The notes below the pieces were generated by a model, which was given only the letters and a program-made list of their open reading frames with translations, had not been told where the DNA came from and ran no database searches. The position numbers and the translations under genes are program-made. Positions 1 through 9,401 of a stretch of DNA of 64,000 nucleotides are shown here, one piece after another (within the stretch, counting starts at the first letter, position 1; every line of letters starts with the position of its first letter). Where the stretch lies: positions 1-64,000 of the forward strand of contig NZ_FRAV01000024.1 in assembly GCF_900142445.1 (NCBI RefSeq), read 5' to 3'. The stretch is from Chryseobacterium polytrichastri (GTDB lineage Bacteria; Bacteroidota; Bacteroidia; Flavobacteriales; Weeksellaceae).

Positions 1-90
1 AAGGAATATTGGTAAATACAGAGCAAGAGCAAAACCAATAGTTCCTAAAAATCAACGAAATAGCTTATGAAATACACTAACTTAATGACA

Positions 91-143
91 TTGGGCTTTA
101 GCCCGTTTTCATTTTAAAATACCTCCAATTGACTTTAGTCAAA
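91..143. repeat. Double-hairpin dispersed repeat, copy 1
   Basis: Two short palindromes lie close together: a GGGCTTTAGCCC core (91-105) and TTGACTTTAGTCAA (129-142). The same pair, with the same AAAG/CTTT centres, recurs at 15656-15722 and 60138-60200. It looks like a REP/BIME-type intergenic element. No protein is encoded here. Confidence 0.7.
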
Positions 144-164
144 ACTTACTGTAAATAAAATGAG

Positions 165-259
165 ATGCTTCGACTTTGCTCAGCATGACAGTTCTAATAC
201 TAACGCTTTTATGATAACGTTCTTTTTTAGCGATGTCATACTGAACGAAGTCGAAGCAT
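165..259. repeat. Inverted repeat of the CTTCG..CTCAG..ATGACA family
   Basis: The left arm (165-190) and right arm (234-259) are 26-bp inverted copies with about three mismatches, enclosing 43 bp. The arm begins ATGCTTCGACTT and ends CAGCATGACA. Related single arms occur at 13798-13844 and 41101-41125. Together with the repeat at 91-143 this fills most of the gene-free first 271 bases. Confidence 0.7.
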
Positions 260-271
260 TTTAACAGAAGT

Positions 272-823
272 CTAGATCTTATTCCACATCGGATTATGCT
301 TTAAAACATCCTGATACACAGGGCAGCTTTCTTCATGACATCCTTTTAAAAATCCGATACTCATTAGAAATTCATTGACGATTTCTCCACCTGTAAACTT
401 GAATGTTTTTTTGAATATTTTCATCCATTCCTCTAATGTTTTGGGATGATGATGCTCCAGCCATTTTTCAAATGAGCCGAATTCTTTTTGTAACGCGATG
501 ATGGTTTTCGCATTTTCGATGGCAGCGTTTACTTTTAATTTATTTCTGATAATTCCCGGATCACTCAACAATCTTTCACGATCCTGTTCTGTATAAGCAG
601 CTACTTTTTGAATATCAAAATTATCGTATGCAGTTCTGAAACTCTCTTCTTTCTTTAATATCGTTTCCCAGCTCAACCCTGCCTGATTGATCTCCATAAT
701 TAATCTTCCGAATAATTCATTATCATCATGAATCGGAAATCCGTAATGGTGATCATGGTATTTTTTGTGAAGCTCTTTTCTGCTTTCGGGCTGCATTCCT
801 TCTATTGCTGAACAATAACTCAT
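272..823 (-). CDS. tag: DNA-3-methyladenine glycosylase I
   Basis: This 183-residue protein belongs to the Tag family, which removes 3-methyladenine from alkylated DNA in the first step of base excision repair. The family's zinc-ligand positions are present: Cys4, His23 in the YHD motif, and His163 and Cys167 near the C-terminus. Glu44 in the ME-x-x-QAGLSW segment matches the essential Glu38 of E. coli Tag, and the QAGLSW motif is intact. The length is typical. The start ATG overlaps the stop of the upstream MazG-like gene by 4 bp, so the two are probably cotranscribed and translationally coupled. Identification is firm. Confidence 0.95.
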   Translation of the reverse strand: MSYCSAIEGMQPESRKELHKKYHDHHYGFPIHDDNELFGRLIMEINQAGLSWETILKKEESFRTAYDNFDIQKVAAYTEQDRERLLSDPGIIRNKLKVNAAIENAKTIIALQKEFGSFEKWLEHHHPKTLEEWMKIFKKTFKFTGGEIVNEFLMSIGFLKGCHEESCPVYQDVLKHNPMWNKI

Positions 824-1140
824 TTCAATATATTTTCGGTCTTCGTTAAAAAATTTTCTAAGGCATCTTTTATATCAATACCGGTTCGGTCTGCTAATAT
901 AATCAACCACCAGATATTTTCACCTAATTTATGCTCGAGTTCTTCTCTGGAGTTTGCTTTTGTCCATGTCTTTTCATGTGACATGATATTTCGCCCTACC
1001 AAACCTGCATCTGTAAGATAAGCCAAAGCATCTTGTTCTAAGGTCCATTCTTTACCATTCTGCTGAATTTCCAGTTGGTGGTATTTCTCTCTGATTTCAA
1101 GAGAACGTTTTATGATTTCGTCGAAATTATTCTGACTCAT
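820..1140 (-). CDS. MazG-like nucleotide pyrophosphohydrolase family protein
   Basis: This 106-residue, probably all-alpha protein resembles small MazG-like NTP pyrophosphatases. The segment EELEHKLGE (about 66-74) followed by LADRTGIDIKDAL (about 82-94) fits the acidic E-x-x-x-E and downstream D positions that bind magnesium in this superfamily. The substrate cannot be told from sequence; housecleaning of modified nucleotides would fit with the adjacent repair glycosylase, but that is inference. It is the first gene of a two-gene unit and overlaps tag by 4 bp. Confidence 0.7.
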   Translation of the reverse strand: MSQNNFDEIIKRSLEIREKYHQLEIQQNGKEWTLEQDALAYLTDAGLVGRNIMSHEKTWTKANSREELEHKLGENIWWLIILADRTGIDIKDALENFLTKTENILK

Positions 1141-1233
1141 TGTTTAGTTTTAATGTATAAAGATATAACTGTATTGTGACAACTACCTGTCAGTAGCATC
1201 CATAATGTATCAAAACATCCTTTTTACCTGAAT

Positions 1234-1262
1234 AAAAAAAGCCCTGAATTACTTCAGGACTT
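1234..1262 (-). terminator. Terminator of the RND efflux operon
   Basis: The hairpin CCTGAA-TTAC-TTCAGG (1243-1258) is followed, reading the minus strand, by a run of seven T (1240-1234). It lies just after the stop of the outer-membrane factor gene. Confidence 0.8.
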
Positions 1263-1302
1263 AGAAAAAACCTATAACCATAACCTCCTTCATTGTCAAA
1301 CA

Positions 1303-2718
1303 TCAATTCGTTCCACCTCCTAAAGCCCTGTAGAGATCTACTTCTGCAATAAGCTTTTCCTGAACCACATTAATATATTCTAAGTCGTTCTGGAGTTTAT
1401 TATTTTGAGCAGTTATTACGTCAAGGTAAGTCGCCATCCCATTTTTATATAATTTCAGGGCATCATTAATTCCTTTCTCTAAAATTTGTGTTCGTTGTGA
1501 CAGTAAAGCCAATCGTTCAGAAGTTCCTTTAGATTTTGCCATAGCATCAGAAACCTCAGCAACTGCTGTCATTACCGTTTGCTTAAAAGTTACCGCAGAT
1601 TTTTCCTGCTCAATAATGGCTGTTTTATAGGCCGTACTCAATTGTTTTTTCTGTAAAAGCGGCATCGCAAGATTGGCAGCAACCGTTTTGGTGAGTGATC
1701 CGGGAAGATCAAACCACGTATTAAACTTACTGGAATTCACCCCAATTTGTGGTGTCAGACTAAGACTGGGATACATCGCCGCTTTCGCCAATCCCGTTTT
1801 TGAATTAAGGCTAATTACCGCAAATTCTGCAGCTCTTACATCCGGACGGCGACTGAGTAACTCAGCTGGAATTCCTTCAGATAATGTATTTTCGAACATC
1901 ATACTTTTAAGATTTTCTCCACGAGAGACCTGAGTTGGATATTCTCCGCAAAGAATACTTAAAGCATTTTCCTGCACCGAAATATTCTGTTTGGCTAAAG
2001 GAATCAGCAGTTCGGCCGTTTTCTTTTGTGCTTCAGATTGTTGAATAGCCAACGAATTGATCTGTCCGGCATTAAACTGCAGATTCATCATCTGAAGTGT
2101 ACGGTCACTCAGTTCAATGTTTTTCTCGGCTATTTTTAACTGTTCATCCAGGCTTACCAAATTATAATAGGCCTGTGCTACCTGCACAATGATTCTTGTT
2201 TTAAGCGCATTCAGGTTTTCTCTTTGCGAAAAATAGTCTGCAGCGGCAGATTCTCTTTGCATTTTAGCTTTCCCCCAAATATCAACTTCCCATGACAGTC
2301 TTATGGTTGCACTAAAATCATCAATATACTTCTGTCCTGAAAATTGTTGATTCAACGATCCGTTCAATGAATTTCCTGATGCCCAACTTCTATTGGCTCC
2401 TGCACTTACATCCACGGTAGGCATCATAGAATGTCTGGCTTGTTTGTATGCCAGATCCAGCTGATCCATTGTTTTTAACGCATTCACTACGTCATTATTT
2501 TTATGTAAAGCTTTATCAATCAAACCAGTTAATTTTGGATCTTTGAAAAACATCTTCCAAGGAAGTAAAATGCTATCTCCGGTTACCTGTACAGAATTAT
2601 TATACTGTTGAGGAATAGCAAGCTCCGTTCGTGTATATTTTTTCCCCACAGTACAAGACACCACTAATGCCGCCATTGTACCTGTTACAAGGATATTTTT
2701 TATATTAATTATTCTCAT
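1303..2718 (-). CDS. Outer-membrane efflux lipoprotein (NodT/OprM-type, TolC superfamily)
   Basis: This is the outer-membrane channel of a tripartite RND exporter. The open frame extends to a TTG at 2742, but the ATG at 2718 is preferred: it gives a clean lipoprotein signal peptide ending in VVSC, with the lipidated cysteine at residue 22. The body carries two outer-membrane-efflux repeats, as in OprM, including the conserved LLSRRPDVRAAE segment, and ends in a typical YRALGGG motif. It overlaps the pump gene by about 14 bp and is last in the operon MFP-pump-OMF. Substrates cannot be deduced. Confidence 0.92.
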   Translation of the reverse strand: MRIINIKNILVTGTMAALVVSCTVGKKYTRTELAIPQQYNNSVQVTGDSILLPWKMFFKDPKLTGLIDKALHKNNDVVNALKTMDQLDLAYKQARHSMMPTVDVSAGANRSWASGNSLNGSLNQQFSGQKYIDDFSATIRLSWEVDIWGKAKMQRESAAADYFSQRENLNALKTRIIVQVAQAYYNLVSLDEQLKIAEKNIELSDRTLQMMNLQFNAGQINSLAIQQSEAQKKTAELLIPLAKQNISVQENALSILCGEYPTQVSRGENLKSMMFENTLSEGIPAELLSRRPDVRAAEFAVISLNSKTGLAKAAMYPSLSLTPQIGVNSSKFNTWFDLPGSLTKTVAANLAMPLLQKKQLSTAYKTAIIEQEKSAVTFKQTVMTAVAEVSDAMAKSKGTSERLALLSQRTQILEKGINDALKLYKNGMATYLDVITAQNNKLQNDLEYINVVQEKLIAEVDLYRALGGGTN

Positions 2719-5700
2719 CTGTTGAATTATTATGTGAAACAATTACTTGTTTTTTAGAGGATATTTTTTCATCCACATATTGGAAAAACATATACAAAAC
2801 AGGAATTACAAAAATCCCCAATATCACACCGCTCAGCATTCCCATCGCAGCACTTACACTGATGGATTTATTCCCTGCTGCCATTCCTCCTCCTGATAAC
2901 ATTAAGGGAATCATTCCCACAATAAATGCCAGTGATGTCATGATAATCGGGCGAAGTCTTGATCTTGCTCCTTCCAATGCAGATTCAAGTATGGATAAAC
3001 CGGACTGCCTTCTTTGTACGGCAAATTCAACAATCAGAATGGCATTTTTTGCCAATAGACCAATCAACATAATTAATCCGATCTGTACATAAATATTATT
3101 ATCTAAACCGATGGCTTTAATTCCCAAAAAGGCTCCGACAATACCCGTCGGGATGGATAATAATACCGCCAAAGGAAGGATGTAACTTTCGTACTGTGCA
3201 GATAAAAGCAGGTAAACGAAAAGCAAACACAGTCCTAAAATCATCATCGTTTGATTGCCCGAAGATTTTTCTTCTAAACTTAAACCCGTCCATTCGTAGC
3301 TGTAATCCGAAGGTAATTTGTCTAACACTTTTTCAAGATTACCCATTAACTGTCCATTACTTACCCCCGGTTTTGGGCTTACATTAATACTTAAAGCATT
3401 GTAAAGATTATATCGGCTTACCGATTCGGGTCCATATACTTTATGCAGCGAAATCAGCGTGTTGGCAGGAACCATTTCTCCTTTATCATTTTTAACAAAA
3501 ATATCATTGAAGGCCTGCTCATCCATTCTGTACACTCCGTCTGCTTTAATATTTACTCTGTAAAACTTACCAAATCTTGAGAAATTCTGTGACTGGTCTC
3601 CTGAGAAATACGTCTGAACCGTTCCTAAAAGACTGGCTACACTTACGCCTAACTGTTCTGCTTTATCTTCATCTACTTCCAGCTCAAGCTGCGGATAATC
3701 TGCACGGAACATGGTGTACGCATAGGCAACTCCGGGAGTTTGCATTAACTGTCCTATAATTTCGTCGGCTTTCGCTTTCAATACTTTGGGATCTCTTCCC
3801 ATACGGTCCTGAAGCATAATTTCAGCATCACTCGTCATTCCATAGCCTTCAACAGGAGGCATTCTGATGGTCATTATACTTCCTTCTTTAACAACCGCTA
3901 ATTTTTCATTAACAACTTCCAGAATGGCATCAATATCCTTAATTGCTCCCCTTTCTTTTTTAGGTTTTAATTTCACAAATCCAACAGCATAAGCGGGTCC
4001 TGTACTATTGCTCAAAATATTAAACCCTGTGATAGAAACATTTTCATGAATGGCTTCTACCCCTTTTAAAATCTTATTGACCTTATCTGCCACTTCTGTA
4101 GTTTTCGTTAATCCTGTTCCCGGTGGCATACTGATGCTGTAAATAAATAAGCTATCATCTTCCATGGGAACAAAACTTTTTGAAGTGCTCGTCATTAACC
4201 AAGCTGCCAAGCCAATTATTACGACTACTATGCCGGCGCCCAGCCATTTTTTAGTAATTAAAAATCGGACTCCTTTTACATATCTGTTGGTTAAATTGTT
4301 AAAACTTGCATTAAATGCGGTAGAAAACTTCTGCCCGAATCCTTTTTTCTCCCCATGTCCTTCTGCATGATTATTTTTAAGGAATACCGCACACAAAGCA
4401 GGCGTTAATGTTAATGCATTGACAGCTGAAATAATAATGGCAATCGCTAACGTATAGGCAAACTGCTTATAAAATATCCCTGCAGATCCTGTCATAAATC
4501 CAATCGGGATAAATACCGCAGACATCACCAAAGTAATGGATATAACTGCCCCCGTAATCTCACTCATCGCTTTATGAGTTGCTTCTTTACCGGTAAGATC
4601 AGTTCCTTCCATATTACTGTGAACCGCTTCAACCACTACGATGGCATCATCTACAACAATACCAATGGCCAGTACTAAGGCAAATAACGTTAATACATTG
4701 ATGGTAAATCCTAACACTAACAGGAAGAAAAACGTCCCCACAATCGCTACCGGAACAGCAATCGCCGGAATGATGGTAGATCTGAAATCCTGCAGAAATA
4801 TAAATACCACAATAAACACAAGAATAAAAGCTTCTATCAACGTAGATTTTACCTGCCCCGTTGCTTCATCCAGCCTTTCTTTGGTGCTGATCATTTTCGA
4901 ATATTTTATACCTGGCGGAAAAGATTTTGAAATTTGATCAAGAGACTTGGTTACCTCCACCTCAATATCGTTGGCATTAGAACCTGTAGTTTGTAAGATC
5001 CCCACAGTAACTGCATTTTTGCCATTAACAATATTATCGCCGCTGTAGGAAATAGATCCGAACTCCACTCTTGCTACATCTTTAAGACGGATGATATTCG
5101 TTCCATCATTTTTTACAATAATATTATCATATTGCTCCGGCTTATTTTTCTTCCCTTTGTATCTGATGACATATTCTAAGGCCGCTTTAGATTCCTCTCC
5201 CAATTTTCCGGGAGCAGCTTCTAAGCTTTGATTGGCTATTGCAGTTGAAATATCAGAAGGCAATAATCCGTAAGATGACATTTTCTGCGGATTCAACCAG
5301 ATTCTCATCGAATAGTCTTTGGAACCAAACACCTGTGCCTGCCCCACTCCTTTAACCCTTTTAATTTGCGGAATAATATTGATGTTGGAAAAGTTTTGCA
5401 GGAAGACCTCATCATATTTAGAATTGTCATCCGTATAAATATTAAACATCATGATCATACTATTCTGCTGCTTAGAGGTGGTAAGCCCCATCCGGATGAC
5501 TTCCTGTGGTAAAATAGGCGTGGCCTGCTGCACTCTGTTCTGCACGTTTACCGCAGCCTGATCAGCATTAACCCCTTGTTTAAAAATGACCGAAATAGAA
5601 AATGTTCCGTCATTACTTGCAGTAGATTTCATGTACTGCATATCTTCCACCCCGTTTATTTGTTCTTCCAGAGGCGTTACTACCGAACGGACAACCGTTT

Positions 5701-5863
5701 CACTGTTTCCACCAGGATAAGATCCTGATACCATTACCGTAGGAGGTGAGATATCCGGAAATCTTGTTACCGCTAATTGATTAAGCCCTATGATACCGAG
5801 TATAACAATGATAAGTGATATTACCGTTGCCAATACAGGGCGATCTATTATCTTTTTAAGCAT
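2705..5863 (-). CDS. RND efflux transporter permease, HAE1 (AcrB-like) family
   Basis: The 1052-residue protein is a full-length inner-membrane proton-driven RND pump. It starts with the typical M-x-x-x-IIDRPVLA segment, has two halves each with one TM, a large periplasmic porter loop and five more TMs. The proton-relay pair is visible in GIVVDDAIVVVEAV in the first half, and the matching lysine in LLAKNAILIVEFA in the second. The periplasmic parts look complete for the hydrophobic-and-amphiphilic efflux branch. It sits between its membrane fusion protein (37 bp gap) and outer-membrane partner (overlap). A role in drug, bile or solvent export is inferred from the family. Confidence 0.95.
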   Translation of the reverse strand: MLKKIIDRPVLATVISLIIVILGIIGLNQLAVTRFPDISPPTVMVSGSYPGGNSETVVRSVVTPLEEQINGVEDMQYMKSTASNDGTFSISVIFKQGVNADQAAVNVQNRVQQATPILPQEVIRMGLTTSKQQNSMIMMFNIYTDDNSKYDEVFLQNFSNINIIPQIKRVKGVGQAQVFGSKDYSMRIWLNPQKMSSYGLLPSDISTAIANQSLEAAPGKLGEESKAALEYVIRYKGKKNKPEQYDNIIVKNDGTNIIRLKDVARVEFGSISYSGDNIVNGKNAVTVGILQTTGSNANDIEVEVTKSLDQISKSFPPGIKYSKMISTKERLDEATGQVKSTLIEAFILVFIVVFIFLQDFRSTIIPAIAVPVAIVGTFFFLLVLGFTINVLTLFALVLAIGIVVDDAIVVVEAVHSNMEGTDLTGKEATHKAMSEITGAVISITLVMSAVFIPIGFMTGSAGIFYKQFAYTLAIAIIISAVNALTLTPALCAVFLKNNHAEGHGEKKGFGQKFSTAFNASFNNLTNRYVKGVRFLITKKWLGAGIVVVIIGLAAWLMTSTSKSFVPMEDDSLFIYSISMPPGTGLTKTTEVADKVNKILKGVEAIHENVSITGFNILSNSTGPAYAVGFVKLKPKKERGAIKDIDAILEVVNEKLAVVKEGSIMTIRMPPVEGYGMTSDAEIMLQDRMGRDPKVLKAKADEIIGQLMQTPGVAYAYTMFRADYPQLELEVDEDKAEQLGVSVASLLGTVQTYFSGDQSQNFSRFGKFYRVNIKADGVYRMDEQAFNDIFVKNDKGEMVPANTLISLHKVYGPESVSRYNLYNALSINVSPKPGVSNGQLMGNLEKVLDKLPSDYSYEWTGLSLEEKSSGNQTMMILGLCLLFVYLLLSAQYESYILPLAVLLSIPTGIVGAFLGIKAIGLDNNIYVQIGLIMLIGLLAKNAILIVEFAVQRRQSGLSILESALEGARSRLRPIIMTSLAFIVGMIPLMLSGGGMAAGNKSISVSAAMGMLSGVILGIFVIPVLYMFFQYVDEKISSKKQVIVSHNNSTDENN

Positions 5864-5900
5864 TATTTAATTTTCTAGAAATGAATACATTATTGTGAGA

Positions 5901-7016
5901 TTATTTTACAGGAACCACCTTAGGAACTACCTGGGCACCTTCAGTAAGAACATCTACCCTGTTAATGGCAATCTTATCGCCTGCCTTTACCCCTGACGCT
6001 ACGAAATAATCATTGGCAGTACCTCCCGAAAATTCTACAGGAGACATGATCACTTTATTACCCACACTCAGTTTATAGACGAAAAATTTATCCTGAATAT
6101 CTTTCACCGCAGTTTTAGGCAGTTTAACCACTCCGTTCATAAATTGATGTACCATTACTCTTGCTGTTCCGCCTGCTCTCAACAATTTATCAGGATTTGT
6201 AAATACAGCTTTCATCTGCATACTTCCGGTATTGGCATTAATATTTCCACTGGCAGATTCTAATTTCCCTTTGTAGGTGTAAGTTGATCCATCCGCTAGT
6301 AAAAGCTCCACCATTCCTGTATTATTATCTAATAAAGCCTTGGAATGTCTAATATAATCTGCTTCATTCATCGAGAAATAAACATTCACCGTATTGATAT
6401 CAGAAAGCGTAGTTAACGGTGCTGTAGCCGAAGGTGAAATAAGATTTCCAATACGATTGGGTATCCTGCCAATATATCCGCTAACGGGAGCTTTAATATT
6501 CGTAAAATTCGCATTGATCTGGGTAGATCCTAACGCCGATTTTGCCTGAGTTACCTGAGCCGCCGCCGACTGATAAGCCGTCTGCGCCGTTCTTAACTGC
6601 ATCTCAGAAACTACTTTACCCGCTACAAGAGGTTTTAACTTTTCAACTTCCAGTTTAGCCGTTGCAAGATTGGCTTCAGCTGTTTTTACCGCTGCGGTAC
6701 TGCTTGTTACTTCCTGATTATACACAGAAGGATTGATTCTGAAAAGGGTTTGCCCTTTATTCACATATTGTCCTTCTTTTACATAAACAGCTTCCAGATA
6801 TCCCGTTACCTGCGCACGGATTTCCACGTTATCTTTTCCTTCTATACTCCCGGGGTATCCTGTAGAAATATCGGCATCTCCGTTTTTAAGCTGAATGAAA
6901 TCTGTAGGCAATGCTACAGCCTGAGGTATTTCATTTTGTTTATCGCCTGAATGGCAGGAATACATCACAGTTGCCAATGCAATGACCGATGCAGCATAAC
7001 TTATTTTATAGTTCAT
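5901..7016 (-). CDS. RND efflux periplasmic adaptor (membrane fusion protein)
   Basis: This 371-residue adaptor links the RND pump to the outer-membrane channel. It has a lipoprotein signal with the lipobox MYSC (Cys21), a split barrel-sandwich/lipoyl domain (about 60-95 and 170-205, including INPSVYN and APVSGYIGRI), an alanine-rich coiled-coil hairpin (about 100-165), and a beta-barrel plus membrane-proximal domain. It is the first gene of the operon, so its upstream region 7017-7362 should hold the operon promoter; no TetR-type regulator is adjacent on this side. Confidence 0.93.
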   Translation of the reverse strand: MNYKISYAASVIALATVMYSCHSGDKQNEIPQAVALPTDFIQLKNGDADISTGYPGSIEGKDNVEIRAQVTGYLEAVYVKEGQYVNKGQTLFRINPSVYNQEVTSSTAAVKTAEANLATAKLEVEKLKPLVAGKVVSEMQLRTAQTAYQSAAAQVTQAKSALGSTQINANFTNIKAPVSGYIGRIPNRIGNLISPSATAPLTTLSDINTVNVYFSMNEADYIRHSKALLDNNTGMVELLLADGSTYTYKGKLESASGNINANTGSMQMKAVFTNPDKLLRAGGTARVMVHQFMNGVVKLPKTAVKDIQDKFFVYKLSVGNKVIMSPVEFSGGTANDYFVASGVKAGDKIAINRVDVLTEGAQVVPKVVPVK

Positions 7017-7362
7017 AATGATTTAATTTTCCTTTTAATCCTTGGCAAAATAACTTATTAAACAAGGTAGAAAAGTTGAAAATCTTAGTGAACCGACAAT
7101 AATAGGCTTTGAAATGTTGGATACCCAAAATGAAAAGAAAACAGGCAAATATTGAAGAAATCAAGCCTTTAAAATTAAAGAATTAGAGTAAAGAAATCAA
7201 TAAAAATAGAGTAATCGTAGCTTATTACCATGCATCAGAAATTCAGACTAAATTCCTAACCGAATAGCCACCGAAATGAATAATGAAAATAGAATATTTT
7301 AAAAGTTTAAATAGCTTCGATGAGGTTTATCGTAGCCAAAGAGTAACTCAGAAACTCCTACG
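7017..7362. other. Gene-free region between RND operon and two-component genes
   Basis: About 346 AT-rich bases. It must carry the promoter of the RND operon near 7030-7090. I see no strong terminator, repeat or conserved reading frame; one short frame of about 18 codons around 7130 has no support. Confidence 0.6.
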
Positions 7363-8127
7363 CTAATATTCCATCCAGGATTTAAATAAAGGCGCTTTTT
7401 CTCTGCTAATAATAACCTCAATATCAGAATGCTTTTTTATTTCTACTTTCAATTTATTATTAAAGAGATTATAAACCTGACTTACAGAATCAATATGAAT
7501 AATAAACTGTCTGTTGGCCCTAAAAAACAAGGCAGGATCTAACTGTTTTTCCAATTCTTCCAACGTTTGAGGAACAACCTCAACATTTCCATTGTTAAGT
7601 ATTGCTTTACAGACTCCGAGCTCTGTACAAAAGAAAGAGATATCGTTTATCAATACAGCTTTGTATCCTTCTCTATGCGCCAAAAGAAAGCGTTTCCTAT
7701 ATTCTTTAGGCTGCATATAATTCATCAACCCTTCAATTGCAGTGCTTACCATTGGTATCTTTTCCAGAATATTCTCATAGCTTTTTAAAGCAGTATCTAA
7801 TTCTTCTTCCTCCACAGGTTTCAAAAGATAATCAATACTGTTATACTTAAAAGCTTTTACTGCATATTCATCATAAGCCGTTGTAAAAATTACAGGACAC
7901 TTTACTTCAATCTGATTGAAAATTTCAAAACTCAAACCATCTGCCAACCGTATATCCATCATAATAAGATCGGGATGTTCATGAGTTGTAAGCCAAGCTA
8001 CAGATGAAGCTACAGATTCTTCCACCGATACGATTTCCACTACAGGACGTAATTTCAAAAGCAACCTTTTTAAACGATCTGCATTAGGTTTTTCATCTTC
8101 AATGATTAAAATTGTATTGAGTTTCAT
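7363..8127 (-). CDS. LytTR-family response regulator
   Basis: The 254-residue protein has an N-terminal receiver domain (about 5-120) with the acidic pocket EDE (10-12), phospho-acceptor Asp58 in MMDIRL, and Lys in YLLKPVEEEE. The C-terminal LytTR DNA-binding domain (about 150-252) carries the usual ANRQFIIH segment. It would act as a transcription regulator phosphorylated by the kinase encoded just upstream, whose stop overlaps this start by 4 bp. Targets are unknown; the RND operon downstream on the same strand is a possible but unproven target. Confidence 0.92.
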   Translation of the reverse strand: MKLNTILIIEDEKPNADRLKRLLLKLRPVVEIVSVEESVASSVAWLTTHEHPDLIMMDIRLADGLSFEIFNQIEVKCPVIFTTAYDEYAVKAFKYNSIDYLLKPVEEEELDTALKSYENILEKIPMVSTAIEGLMNYMQPKEYRKRFLLAHREGYKAVLINDISFFCTELGVCKAILNNGNVEVVPQTLEELEKQLDPALFFRANRQFIIHIDSVSQVYNLFNNKLKVEIKKHSDIEVIISREKAPLFKSWMEY

Positions 8128-9227
8128 AATAATGGGATTTTTGCGATGAAGTCTTTTTCAGTTTTTATAAGTAGCGGCTTCCTGTCACTTAACAGTTCAA
8201 ATCTGCTGATAATATTTCTAATACCCACACCAGACGATTCCGCTTTAGTGAGAAGAGGAAGCAAGGTATTATGAACCACTAAATATTCGTCTTTCGTGGT
8301 ATAAATATTTATATGTAGAGGATTAGTCTTTGTGGTTTGATTATGTTTAATTGCATTTTCAACTAAAAACTGTAAGGTTAAAGGAGGGATTAATGCCTTA
8401 GAAAATTCTTCACCTACATTAATTGTAAATACGACTCCATCCCCAATTCTTTTTTTGGTAAGAAAAATATAGGAATCCAAAAATTTCAGTTCGTCATCCA
8501 GCGCAATTACATCTTTCTTTGAATTAACGAGAAGATAGCGGTAGACTTTAGCGAAATTTTCAGAATATTCATATCCAAGCTGTTGGTCTTGTAAAATAAG
8601 TTCGGAAAGAACACTCAGATTATTAAAAATAAAATGAGGATCTATCTGTAATTTAAGCGATTGAAGTTCAGCCGCCATAGCTGCCTGTTTGTGCTGAAGC
8701 GCTGTAAGTTTATGTTGCGCGGCTTCCATTGATGTTTTTTTCCAGTTGGTGAGTAAAAAATCACCTGTATGAATTGCGCTAATAATAAGCGATACCACAA
8801 CATCTGTAGCAACCCATTGGCTAAGCCATGAATACTCTTTGTACTGCTGTGAACGGGATAAATTTTCGAAAGTATTTAGGAAAATCAAATTAAAAATAAT
8901 AACAAATGCGATACTCACAATAATATGAAAGAAAGCCTGTAGGAATAATCTTTTCCCAGGTTGGTTGGTCCATTCAATTTTTTTGTTGAGAATTTTATCT
9001 ATCAATAAACTGATTTCACAAATAATGATGCATAAAAAGAAGCACCATAAAAAGTCGTACAAAATAGTAAGCCCATTGGGTGAAGAATAGGTTTCCCAGT
9101 AGGTTCCGAAAGGGTCTATCAGATAAGAAAACAAATAATAGGTAAATATAGAGATCATATAAATAAGCAGTCTCTTTTTAGTAACTGACTTTATTATTTT
9201 CTCTCTTTTCTTTAATTTTTTTAACAT
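8124..9227 (-). CDS. LytS-like sensor histidine kinase
   Basis: The 367-residue protein is an inner-membrane histidine kinase of the His_kinase (PF06580) type. Four hydrophobic segments occupy about residues 19-160. A short coiled coil (165-192) leads to the phospho-acceptor motif LQIDPHFIFNNL, with His198, and to the ATP-binding N-box LVENAIKHN (288-296) and a G-box-like SGVGIRNI. No separate sensor domain is visible, so the membrane part probably senses the signal. It is cotranscribed with the LytTR regulator downstream. Confidence 0.92.
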   Translation of the reverse strand: MLKKLKKREKIIKSVTKKRLLIYMISIFTYYLFSYLIDPFGTYWETYSSPNGLTILYDFLWCFFLCIIICEISLLIDKILNKKIEWTNQPGKRLFLQAFFHIIVSIAFVIIFNLIFLNTFENLSRSQQYKEYSWLSQWVATDVVVSLIISAIHTGDFLLTNWKKTSMEAAQHKLTALQHKQAAMAAELQSLKLQIDPHFIFNNLSVLSELILQDQQLGYEYSENFAKVYRYLLVNSKKDVIALDDELKFLDSYIFLTKKRIGDGVVFTINVGEEFSKALIPPLTLQFLVENAIKHNQTTKTNPLHINIYTTKDEYLVVHNTLLPLLTKAESSGVGIRNIISRFELLSDRKPLLIKTEKDFIAKIPLL

Positions 9228-9401
9228 ACACTGAATAACAACCTAGGTCTTTTTGTATCTATAATTTTGTAAAGATAAATATTGTCCTATAATCAGAAAT
9301 ATGTTTTTACACGAACAAACAAAATTAAACCATGAAGTGTACTTTATTGAATTTGAAACGTTTTAAAAATTTAAGATCTCTATTCTTTAGACTTAGCAAG
9401 A

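Noticed and set aside
2862..3092. Antisense frames inside the RND pump, GldJ and PorU genes
   Set aside because: They are shadows of long real genes; composition follows the real gene's third codon positions.
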